Source of the DNA: Flavobacteriia bacterium
GTDB taxonomy: Bacteria; Bacteroidota; Bacteroidia; Flavobacteriales_D; Crocinitomicaceae
Assembly (NCBI GenBank): GCA_009925805.1
Contig: RFQF01000150.1
Coordinates: 1 to 5,030 of the forward strand
Direction: 5' to 3'
DNA: 5,030 nt
In this document: piece after piece, positions 1-5,030 of the stretch
How the letters are laid out: every line of letters starts with the position of its first letter
Numbering within the stretch: position 1 is the stretch's first letter
Made by a program: the position numbers and the translations under genes
Notes under the pieces: generated by a model
The model's database searches: none
Seen by the model: the letters and a program-made list of their open reading frames with translations, nothing else
What the model was told of the DNA's origin: nothing

Positions 1-127
1 TTCGGTGCTCGAACACCAAATCATTTCTGTCGGTTGAAGTAACCAACCACCCCTTAGCGGAAACATAGGTAAATAACGAATATGCTCCAACCAAGCCTAC
101 TACAATCCATATAAACATTAATTCCAT
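1..127 (-). CDS. Small membrane-anchored protein of unknown function, N-terminal 42 residues (C-terminus outside the window)
   Basis: The frame opens with ATG at 127-125, 4 nt after the stop of the upstream exbD, and stays open to the window edge. The 42 visible residues begin MELMFIWIVV and form one hydrophobic helix (about residues 4-23), followed by a polar stretch with K25, D33, R34, D36, E40 and R42. This suggests an inner-membrane anchor with a soluble domain still to come. A second ATG at 118-116 (residue 4) is possible, but the first fits the tight spacing and has a purine-rich AAGTAAGG just upstream. The spacing indicates co-transcription and probably translational coupling with exbD. 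I do not recognise the family from this fragment. In other Bacteroidota, exbB-exbD-exbD clusters are often followed by small membrane proteins, a TonB-like protein or a periplasmic binding protein, but nothing visible decides between these. Confidence is fair that it is a gene and low for any function. Confidence 0.6.
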   Translation of the reverse strand, partial: MELMFIWIVVGLVGAYSLFTYVSAKGWLVTSTDRNDLVFEHR

Positions 128-131
128 AACC

Positions 132-773
132 TTACTTTTTTAATTCTGCTTCTAATAATTTTAATTCTTCAGGAAGGATTGGAACAGGGGCGATAACGCC
201 AATTTCAGCAATTTTAACCTCATCGATTAAATCGATAAAATTTTTACAAAGGGCTTTATCATCGGTTTTGACTAAGACTTTCAACGCTTCAGGCTTTCCT
301 TTCAACTGTTCCATCTCACGTGTAAACGTTGTGTCGGCCATTTGTTTTGCTTTTACTTTTTTCACCAAACCTTCCTTGCGTAATAGAACGTAAGAGTTCA
401 AATCGGCTAACACTTTTCTTACTCCAGCGGCACTAAAATCGGTAGATGTAAGTTTGGTAGGACCATTTTCTCCTGGACGCTCGGCAGGATAAAATTCTCC
501 TGTGTAGTAAAATATTTTGTTTTCCGACAATAAAAAAGTGATACCATTATTCAATTTAGGCGCTTTTCCAGGGGGAATGTCATTCACCTTCGCAGGATAA
601 GCTAGGCTCATAACCTTGGGTTTACTAAAGGTAGAAGTTAATACAAAAAAAGTGAGCAACAAGAAGGCAAGATCCACCATTGGGGTCATATCCACCCGTG
701 TAGACGCTTTTTTCGCCCTTTTTTTTCCTTTTTTATCGTGGCCACCACCGCCACTTTCTGCCATTTCTGCCAT
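132..773 (-). CDS. exbD: ExbD/TolR-family biopolymer transport protein (second ExbD of the cluster)
   Basis: This 213-aa protein is a proton-channel partner of ExbB in the inner membrane. Residues 1-26 are a cytoplasmic tail rich in Gly and Lys. Residues 27-49 are the single membrane helix with the family hallmark VDMTPMVDLAFLL, and D34 aligns with the proton-carrying Asp of ExbD and TolR (D25 in E. coli ExbD). The rest is periplasmic. It is longer than E. coli ExbD (141 aa), with an insert at roughly residues 85-160, and it ends in a Lys/Glu-rich tail after a VPILPEE segment. The ExbD core reappears near residues 165-195 (VLVKTDDKALCKNFIDLIDE), but the usual IRAD element is replaced by VKTDD. 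The ATG at 773-771 follows the upstream exbD stop by 10 nt, with AGGGA only 2 nt before it. A second ATG (residue 4) has a longer spacer to that AGGGA, so the start is uncertain by three residues. The family call is firm. Confidence 0.93.
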   Translation of the reverse strand: MAEMAESGGGGHDKKGKKRAKKASTRVDMTPMVDLAFLLLTFFVLTSTFSKPKVMSLAYPAKVNDIPPGKAPKLNNGITFLLSENKIFYYTGEFYPAERPGENGPTKLTSTDFSAAGVRKVLADLNSYVLLRKEGLVKKVKAKQMADTTFTREMEQLKGKPEALKVLVKTDDKALCKNFIDLIDEVKIAEIGVIAPVPILPEELKLLEAELKK

Positions 774-783
774 GGTCCCTGAT

Positions 784-1449
784 CTATTTGGTTGGATTAA
801 ATTCTGAAGAAGTTACAAAACTCAGGTTATTGAGGTTTAACTCACGAAAAACATCGATGACCTCTTCTGCTTTTTTATATACCGCCTTACCGTCTGCACG
901 AATAATAAATTTTGGCTTGAAATCGTTCGCATCAGGCGCTAATCCTTTTTGTTTCGCTTCGTTGTAAGCCGTTTGACCTGAATTTAATGCAGCTGCGTTG
1001 CTGTAGGATATCCAATTTTTCAATTGATTATCTAAAGAATCGAGTGGTACGCCTTTCGTATTGAATGTTTTACGGGCATCTCCTGATAAATCAAGATAGG
1101 CAGGAAGTTCTTTCATGGAACAGCCAAATGTTGACATTAAGGAAAACTTTTCGATTTGTTCATCATTCAACGCAACCTGATAAAGACCCATCATGTTTTT
1201 CAAGGCCTCTTTTCTCGCTTCCGACCCCGTCAAATTGAAAAACACTTTTCCATCCGAAGCCACCGTAACCATAATCATGTTCTCTGGAATAACCTTTTCA
1301 CTTACACTTGAAGGGGTCTCCACGGTTACCGGCTCACTTGGGCGAAACGAAGCGGCTAACATAAAGAAGGTCACTAATAGAAATGCCAAGTCCACCATCG
1401 GCGTCATATCAATCGCCGGTGAACTTTTGGGTATTTTTAATTTCGGCAT
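784..1449 (-). CDS. exbD: ExbD/TolR-family biopolymer transport protein (first ExbD of the cluster)
   Basis: This 221-aa inner-membrane protein is the first of two adjacent exbD genes. A short basic cytoplasmic tail (residues 1-12) leads into the hallmark IDMTPMVDLAFLLVTFF. D20 matches the essential membrane Asp that carries protons in ExbD/TolR. The helix spans about residues 17-36. The periplasmic domain starts with VTVETPSSVSEK and ends with the canonical core FIIRADGKAVYKKAEEVIDV (about residues 181-200), followed by LNNLSFVT. An insert of roughly 100 residues between these halves explains the length over E. coli ExbD (141 aa). The two ExbDs share the membrane segment but little of the insert, so they are old paralogues. 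The ATG has AAAGG (complement of 1456-1460) 6 nt upstream and lies 21 nt after the exbB stop, consistent with one operon. Which outer-membrane receptor or TonB it serves cannot be read from the window. Confidence 0.95.
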   Translation of the reverse strand: MPKLKIPKSSPAIDMTPMVDLAFLLVTFFMLAASFRPSEPVTVETPSSVSEKVIPENMIMVTVASDGKVFFNLTGSEARKEALKNMMGLYQVALNDEQIEKFSLMSTFGCSMKELPAYLDLSGDARKTFNTKGVPLDSLDNQLKNWISYSNAAALNSGQTAYNEAKQKGLAPDANDFKPKFIIRADGKAVYKKAEEVIDVFRELNLNNLSFVTSSEFNPTK

Positions 1450-1470
1450 AATTTACCTTTGAAAAAAAGC

Positions 1471-2289
1471 TTAGTTTTTCGAGGAGAAATCCTGAACAAT
1501 GGTAAAGCTTGCCTCGTCAATGCTATAGGTCATAGAATCAATTTGCGTAGAAAACACATTGTACATAATGATAGCAATAGTGGACGCTGTAATACCAAAC
1601 GCTGTATTAATGAGTGCTTCAGAGATTCCCGTTGCTAGCGCAGACGTGTCTGGCGAACCATGCGACATGGCCGCAAAGGAACGAATCATCCCTAATACAG
1701 TACCAATGAGACCTACCAATGTTGCTATGGTAGCACACGTAGAAAGCACCGTTAAATTTTTGGAAAGCATCGGCAATTCTAACGCTGTAGCTTCTTCCAA
1801 TTCTTTTTTCAGGGTTTCTAATTTTTGCTCCTTATCCATGGTTTTGTCATTGGAAATGTGCTCGTATTTAATCATCCCTGCTCGCACAACCGCGGCCAAA
1901 GAACCTTTTTGCTTGTTACAAGCAGCAATAGCTCCATCAAAATCATTGTTTTGCATGAAATTTTTAATGTTGGCAATAAATCTTGCCGACTTTCCTTTTC
2001 CGTTCGCTAACAAGAGTGTTACTAATCGTTCAAGCGAAAAAATAATGATGATAATGTTAATAGCCACAAGACCTGGAACAATAAATCCACCTTTGTAAAT
2101 CACTCCTAAGAGATTTCCTTCCACGGGTTCTCCACTTGGGTCATTATCTACGAAGTTACTTGGTGCGCCAAAGACATTCTTGTAAATTAAAATTCCAGCA
2201 ATTAATGCGATTGCCATTGCAAGAAAAGCGACCACCGCTGAAAAACCGCCGAAGGTCTTACTTAAACCATTGTTTTTTGTTTTGCTCAT
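1471..2289 (-). CDS. exbB: MotA/TolQ/ExbB-family proton channel protein
   Basis: This 272-aa polytopic inner-membrane protein forms, in the known family, a pentameric channel around an ExbD dimer and converts proton flow into force on TonB or a similar transducer. Helices are visible at about residues 16-36, 67-92, 178-207 and 222-246. The last three match the family's usual three, so the first is an extra N-terminal helix, followed by a loop (about 40-65) rich in Asp, Gly and Pro. The soluble part (about 93-170) contains NNDFDGAIAAC and an acidic helix KKELEEATALELP that leads into the MotA_ExbB core. GLIGTVLGM carries T197 and ALINTAFG carries T229, matching the pore threonines T148 and T181 of E. 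coli ExbB. It is the first gene of a minus-strand operon with two exbD genes and has a probable promoter about 30 nt upstream. ATG 2289-2287 begins MSKTKNNGL. I see no strong Shine-Dalgarno sequence, as is common in Bacteroidota. Confidence 0.95.
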   Translation of the reverse strand: MSKTKNNGLSKTFGGFSAVVAFLAMAIALIAGILIYKNVFGAPSNFVDNDPSGEPVEGNLLGVIYKGGFIVPGLVAINIIIIIFSLERLVTLLLANGKGKSARFIANIKNFMQNNDFDGAIAACNKQKGSLAAVVRAGMIKYEHISNDKTMDKEQKLETLKKELEEATALELPMLSKNLTVLSTCATIATLVGLIGTVLGMIRSFAAMSHGSPDTSALATGISEALINTAFGITASTIAIIMYNVFSTQIDSMTYSIDEASFTIVQDFSSKN

Positions 2290-2318
2290 GATGTTTAAAT
2301 TAAAAATTTTTGGTTGGC

Positions 2319-2326
2319 CAAATATA
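2319..2326 (-). promoter_or_regulatory. Probable -7 element of the exbB operon promoter
   Basis: On the minus strand this reads TATATTTG, an exact match to the Bacteroidota -7 consensus TAnnTTTG. It lies 29 nt before the exbB ATG and downstream of the tRNA terminator, where the operon needs its own promoter. The -33 side is weak: the nearest TTTG (complement of 2355-2358) is 28 nt away, longer than the usual 17-23. The leader between this element and the ATG is very AT-rich. This is inferred from a motif match only. Confidence 0.45.
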
Positions 2327-2388
2327 CAGCAATTTATGAAATGTAAAAGTGAACCAAATAATAAATTAATGTTGCTTAACTAAATAAC

Positions 2389-2414
2389 AAAAAAAAAGCC
2401 CTAGATGGGCTTTT
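2389..2414 (-). terminator. Rho-independent terminator after tRNA-Cys
   Basis: On the minus strand, AAAAGCCC, a 5-nt loop ATCTA and GGGCTTTT form an 8-bp hairpin (arms 2407-2414 and 2394-2401). It continues into a run of nine T, four of which are in the stem. It starts 3 nt after the tRNA discriminator base, so it ends the tRNA transcript and separates it from exbB. On the plus strand only TTTT follows the GC core, so termination in that direction should be weak. Confidence 0.88.
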
Positions 2415-2417
2415 AGG

Positions 2418-2488
2418 AGGTCTCGTCCGGATTCGAACCGGAGTATACGGTTTTGCAGACCGGTGCCTAGCCGCTCGGCCACGAGACC
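2418..2488 (-). tRNA. tRNA-Cys (anticodon GCA)
   Basis: The 71-nt minus-strand sequence folds as a complete cloverleaf. The acceptor stem is 7 bp (GGTCTCG with CGAGACC). The D arm is a GCC/GGC stem with loop GAGCGGCTAG. The anticodon arm has loop CTGCAAA with GCA at 2456-2454. The variable loop is 4 nt (ATAC). The T arm is a 5-bp TCCGG/CCGGA stem around TTCGAAT. Discriminator base 73 is U, the identity base of cysteine tRNAs. The anticodon stem has four good pairs and a C-U mismatch at 27-43. The 3' CCA is not encoded (the genome reads CCT), so it must be added after transcription. The gene has its own promoter just upstream and a terminator just downstream. Confidence 0.97.
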
Positions 2489-2498
2489 AATCATTGCA

Positions 2499-2529
2499 CA
2501 AAAGTACGAATTAGGGTTGATTTTACAAA
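2499..2529 (-). promoter_or_regulatory. Bacteroidota-type promoter for tRNA-Cys
   Basis: On the minus strand, TTTG (complement of 2526-2529) is followed by a 19-nt spacer and TACTTTTG (complement of 2499-2506). This matches the Bacteroidota primary sigma factor consensus TTTG-N17-23-TAnnTTTG at every fixed position. The predicted transcription start falls within a few bases of the tRNA 5' end at 2488, leaving almost no leader. The -33 element lies just past the stop codon of the upstream monooxygenase gene, and no terminator separates them, so read-through into the tRNA is also possible. Confidence 0.82.
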
Positions 2530-2533
2530 TCCC

Positions 2534-4108
2534 TTACTGCTTGATCACCCTTGCCGAATAAAAGCGGCCGTTAAGGTTAGCGGATATGTAATAAAGTCCC
2601 GGAGCACACGGCTTGTAATCAGAACCACTTCCATCCCAAGTGATCGTTTTTTCGCCAGCGAGCACTTCGCACGATAAATCCTTTACCAACGCTCCTTGGG
2701 TATTGTAAATCACTATTTTGTTTCCTGAATTCAAAGCTTCCTCAAAACGAATGGAAAGCGTTCCTTCCGCAAATGGATTTGGAAAAATATTGATTCCTTG
2801 ATTGTTAAACCCGGGATATTCTTGCAAGCTAGCACTCACCAGTTGACTTAGATCATAATTTTCATCGCCCGCCTGGTACAAGAGGTAATGATAGTAAACA
2901 ATGAACATTTCATCGGTGGTGTTTTCTCCGAACGTTACGTTAACGGGTGGCGTGTGTGGGTTTTGCGGATTGTTGGTCGTGTTGTCGTACACGCCTTCTC
3001 CTTTAACCTTGTACCCTGCAGGAATTTTTTGCAAATGCGAGAAGGTATAAAATCCTTGCCAATGAAAATCCCAATGAGGAACATTGATATGCTTCAAGGT
3101 ATCGATGTTATTGGGTGCTAAGGCGTACGATTTAATGCTTTTTCCGAGCAGGTGCATGTGCGGGGCTACGGACAAGGCAGAAATCGTTACCGGAATTCCT
3201 CCGGTGTTTGGATATTGGGCGGTAAGCGTGGTTACTTGATTTGGAGGAAGGTTGAACGAGTAATTGCCGATGATTGGGTCTGCCTGCACTTGCCGCACCC
3301 CGGTAGTTCCTTGGGGATAAAAATGAAAGATTACTTTGGTGCTGTCGAGCATTCCCGCGCTTCCGTTGGGGTAGTGCATGGCAAAGTAGATATTAGCCCC
3401 AGGGCTAATATCTACTCCAAGCTTTAAGGGAGCGGCTGATGGGAAAACGAGCGGTCCGGACCCTGGAACATAAGCGGTCAGAAGCTTCGTAGAGGCGGAA
3501 CTTGGGCTCGAACAAAACCCGCTGGTATTGGTGGACTCAACGCCGTTGTGGTCGATATAGATTAAGGCATGATGAAGAATTTCCATATTCCCTGGCACGA
3601 CTTCCACGGCTTTAATCGTTCTGGTTTGGGCCAGATTGGTGGGAACAGCAAAACAAACATAATCATCGTATTGGGCGGAGGCATTGGAAACATAATTGGG
3701 CATTTTTACCGTTAGATCTCCGTTACCGAGTATGCTACCAAGGTTGTAAACAGGGGGAGGAGGCGTTTGCGCCGCGTTGCCTTCCGGGAAGCCGTTGTTC
3801 AACCAATTGAAAAGCGTTGTTTTTTCTGCAGTAGTAAGAGCCCGATCATGCAGATATTGCTGATAGTTGTTGTCCGGTGGCCAGGGGGGCATTTGATGGG
3901 TTGCTCCTGGGGAAATGGCGGCATAAATGGCAGCGGCCATGGGTGAGGTTTCCTGGTAGGTCGTGAGTGGGAAAGGCGCAATTCCCCCTTGGTGGTGACA
4001 CGAAGTACATTTGTTATAGAAAATTGGGGCTACATCATTGCTCCAAGTTTGAGTAAATGCTTGATGGATAATGAGCAAAAGAGCGATGAGGATGAATGCT
4101 TTTTTCAT
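2534..4108 (-). CDS. Secreted cytochrome c / copper type II monooxygenase (PHM/DBM-like) fusion with T9SS sorting domain
   Basis: This 524-aa exported protein has four parts. Residues 1-20 are a signal peptide (MKKAFILIALLLIIHQAFTQ), which supports the ATG at 4108. Residues about 21-110 are a small cytochrome c domain with heme motif C34-T-S-C37-H38 and likely distal ligand M73 in HQMPPWPP. Residues about 120-425 are a two-lobed copper monooxygenase of the peptidylglycine/dopamine hydroxylase fold. H179, H180 and H245 match the CuH ligands (PHM H107, H108, H172), and H317, H319 and M401 match CuM (H242, H244, M314). C152 and C199 match a PHM disulfide by position. Residues about 438-524 are a T9SS type A sorting domain with INIFPNPF. 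The family hydroxylates a C-H bond using O2 and two electrons; the heme domain may supply them (inference). PHM residues R240 and N316, which bind the peptide carboxylate, are A315 and I403 here, so a peptide substrate is unlikely. It lies 44 nt after the esterase gene. Confidence 0.9.
   Translation of the reverse strand: MKKAFILIALLLIIHQAFTQTWSNDVAPIFYNKCTSCHHQGGIAPFPLTTYQETSPMAAAIYAAISPGATHQMPPWPPDNNYQQYLHDRALTTAEKTTLFNWLNNGFPEGNAAQTPPPPVYNLGSILGNGDLTVKMPNYVSNASAQYDDYVCFAVPTNLAQTRTIKAVEVVPGNMEILHHALIYIDHNGVESTNTSGFCSSPSSASTKLLTAYVPGSGPLVFPSAAPLKLGVDISPGANIYFAMHYPNGSAGMLDSTKVIFHFYPQGTTGVRQVQADPIIGNYSFNLPPNQVTTLTAQYPNTGGIPVTISALSVAPHMHLLGKSIKSYALAPNNIDTLKHINVPHWDFHWQGFYTFSHLQKIPAGYKVKGEGVYDNTTNNPQNPHTPPVNVTFGENTTDEMFIVYYHYLLYQAGDENYDLSQLVSASLQEYPGFNNQGINIFPNPFAEGTLSIRFEEALNSGNKIVIYNTQGALVKDLSCEVLAGEKTITWDGSGSDYKPCAPGLYYISANLNGRFYSARVIKQ
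3385..3416. repeat. Perfect 15-bp inverted repeat inside the monooxygenase gene
   Basis: AGTAGATATTAGCCC (3385-3399), a 2-nt centre CA, and GGGCTAATATCTACT (3402-3416) are exact reverse complements over 15 bp; pairing stops at both outer flanks. The repeat encodes residues 232-241 (VDISPGANIY), four residues before the copper ligand H245. It is in register with the codons, so the plus strand reads VDISPRANIY. As RNA or single-stranded DNA it could form a strong hairpin or, on duplex DNA, a cruciform or dimer-binding site. Its role, if any, is unknown. Confidence 0.95.
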
Positions 4109-4152
4109 AATATGAATGGTTACTTAAATTTCCTCTATAAAATTAGGCGTTT

Positions 4153-5030
4153 TTAATAAACCCTCCAACGTTTAACTCCTGAATTTCCTGTTTCGAGATG
4201 GTATTTAATCGTATAAACACCCGAACTCCAGGAATCCGAGTCAAGCATAATTTGCTTGAAAGGCCCCTTAAAGAAGGCAATTATTCTGCCGGTTTCATCC
4301 AGCACAGATAGCTCAACCACGTTGATTTCTGAGACCAATAGGGCCTGGTCCGGGCTAGGGTTGGGATAAAGCTCAATGTTATCGGACACTTGCATTTCCT
4401 CCAATCCGAGGATGCAAGTTTCATTGGCCGCATTGCCGTTACAATAGGAGGATGGGTATAAAATTGCTTGTTGCAAAGGGGTATTGGCGACTTGTAGGGG
4501 CGCTTCTATACATCCTAATTGGTTTACCATAAAATCGCGAATAAAGTGCTCTGTGGTATCCATGTAGGCGGTATTGCCAATATACGGACAATGACCTGCG
4601 CCCGGCAACGTGTAGAAACTGCTCGAAACGTTTACTGCGCAGGCACGCTCATGAAGCATGCGGCTGCCATCTAAATACATCAACGGGGTGCCTGGATTTA
4701 CGATGCCGCGATTGTATTTTACTGTGCCATCTGCCGTTCCATGCACCGAAACCATGGGGACATCCCCCGCTTGTAGCCAAACATATTTTGCTAATGCTCC
4801 GCACAAATTGATAACCCCTTGAATTTGGGTAGAATACCCCGGGTTACCGCTCGAACCCTCAAGCCCTCCTAACTGATTAATTGTATTTTGATTCAGATAG
4901 CCTGAGATTTCACATACATTATCCAGATAAGCGACATGCAGTGCCGTAATGGCTCCCGCGGAACTTCCTCCAATATATATGCGGTTGGTATCAATCCGGT
5001 AAGTATTTGCCGTTTGTTTGTCTTTATAAA
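4153..5030 (-). CDS. Secreted alpha/beta-hydrolase (esterase-like) with T9SS sorting domain, N-terminus outside the window
   Basis: The minus-strand frame is open from the window edge to the TAA at 4155-4153, giving 291 visible residues. RIYIGGSSAGA holds the nucleophile elbow GxSxG, with Ser encoded at 4960-4962. HGTADGTVKY supplies the likely acid Asp (4729-4731) and GAGHCPYIG the likely base His (4591-4593), so the Ser-Asp-His triad is complete and correctly ordered. The context NTYRIDTNRIYIGGSSAG resembles carboxylesterase, feruloyl-esterase and polyhydroxybutyrate-depolymerase-like hydrolases; the oxyanion segment and signal peptide would lie outside the window. The last 80 or so residues, beginning IELYPNPSPDQ and ending GVKRWRVY, look like a T9SS type A sorting domain, so the enzyme should be exported to the surface or medium. 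A linker of about 50 residues with several Cys joins the two. The monooxygenase gene starts 44 nt downstream with no promoter or terminator visible between, suggesting one transcript. The substrate cannot be named. Confidence 0.85.
   Translation of the reverse strand, partial: YKDKQTANTYRIDTNRIYIGGSSAGAITALHVAYLDNVCEISGYLNQNTINQLGGLEGSSGNPGYSTQIQGVINLCGALAKYVWLQAGDVPMVSVHGTADGTVKYNRGIVNPGTPLMYLDGSRMLHERACAVNVSSSFYTLPGAGHCPYIGNTAYMDTTEHFIRDFMVNQLGCIEAPLQVANTPLQQAILYPSSYCNGNAANETCILGLEEMQVSDNIELYPNPSPDQALLVSEINVVELSVLDETGRIIAFFKGPFKQIMLDSDSWSSGVYTIKYHLETGNSGVKRWRVY

Noticed and set aside
1559..2098. Open frame of 179 codons on the plus strand opposite exbB
   Set aside because: It is antisense to a well-supported exbB gene. 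Its product has no recognisable motif and reads like the complement of membrane-helix codons. It is a shadow of the real gene.
2302..2311. AAAAATTTTT in the exbB leader as a hairpin or operator
   Set aside because: It is a 10-bp self-complementary AT tract with no loop, common by chance in AT-rich intergenic DNA, and there is nothing else to support a site.
3152..3427. Plus-strand open frame of 91 codons that contains VDISPRANIYS
   Set aside because: The resemblance to the real protein comes only from the palindrome at 3385-3416. The rest is low-quality antisense sequence without motifs, so it is not a gene.
3799..3981. Minus-strand open frame of 60 codons within the monooxygenase gene
   Set aside because: It overlaps the cytochrome c domain in another frame, and that domain's heme motif and signal peptide fix the correct frame. 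The Pro- and His-rich product is a frame artefact.
4109..4152. Possible separate promoter for the monooxygenase gene between the two secreted-enzyme genes
   Set aside because: The 44-nt gap is AT-rich but has no TAnnTTTG element or TTTG at a suitable distance and no terminator hairpin. Co-transcription with the esterase is simpler.
4153..4806. Treating the hydrolase as a complete gene starting at TTG 4806
   Set aside because: The same frame remains open to the window edge and includes the nucleophile motif GGSSAGA upstream of 4806. The TTG is an internal Leu codon and the gene is truncated by the window, not short.

Overview
The window looks like chromosomal DNA from a member of the Bacteroidota, probably Flavobacteriia or a near relative. 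Four observations support this. Two proteins end in type IX secretion (T9SS) C-terminal sorting domains. A tRNA gene sits behind a textbook Bacteroidota promoter (TTTG, 19-nt spacer, TAnnTTTG). The DNA is AT-rich with little Shine-Dalgarno signal at several starts. An exbB-exbD-exbD cluster of the Bacteroidota type is present. Every gene I can support lies on the minus strand, so transcription runs from high to low coordinates.

Right part (5030 to 2534): two genes for secreted proteins, 44 nt apart. The first, cut by the window edge, is a serine alpha/beta-hydrolase (esterase-like) with a visible Ser-Asp-His set and a C-terminal sorting domain. The second is complete (524 aa): signal peptide, a small cytochrome c domain (CxxCH plus a likely distal Met), a two-lobed copper monooxygenase of the PHM/DBM fold with all six copper ligands, and a sorting domain. 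They look co-transcribed and should act at the cell surface or outside the cell. The substrate is unknown. Inside the monooxygenase gene is a perfect 15-bp inverted repeat with a 2-nt centre, placed so that both strands read almost the same peptide.

Middle (2534 to 2290): a tRNA-Cys(GCA) gene with its own promoter and a Rho-independent terminator, followed by a short AT-rich leader with a probable promoter for exbB.

Left part (2289 to 1): a tight operon of exbB (MotA/TolQ/ExbB proton channel with an extra N-terminal membrane helix), two different exbD genes with enlarged periplasmic parts, and the start of a small membrane protein whose ATG is 4 nt after the second exbD stop. ExbB and ExbD use the proton-motive force to drive TonB-dependent outer-membrane transport or a similar envelope process. 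No tonB gene is visible here.

I found no mobile element, CRISPR array or rRNA. Nothing here proves a new system. The items most worth checking are the in-frame palindrome, the cytochrome-copper monooxygenase fusion with altered substrate-site residues next to a secreted esterase, and the paired, divergent ExbD proteins.
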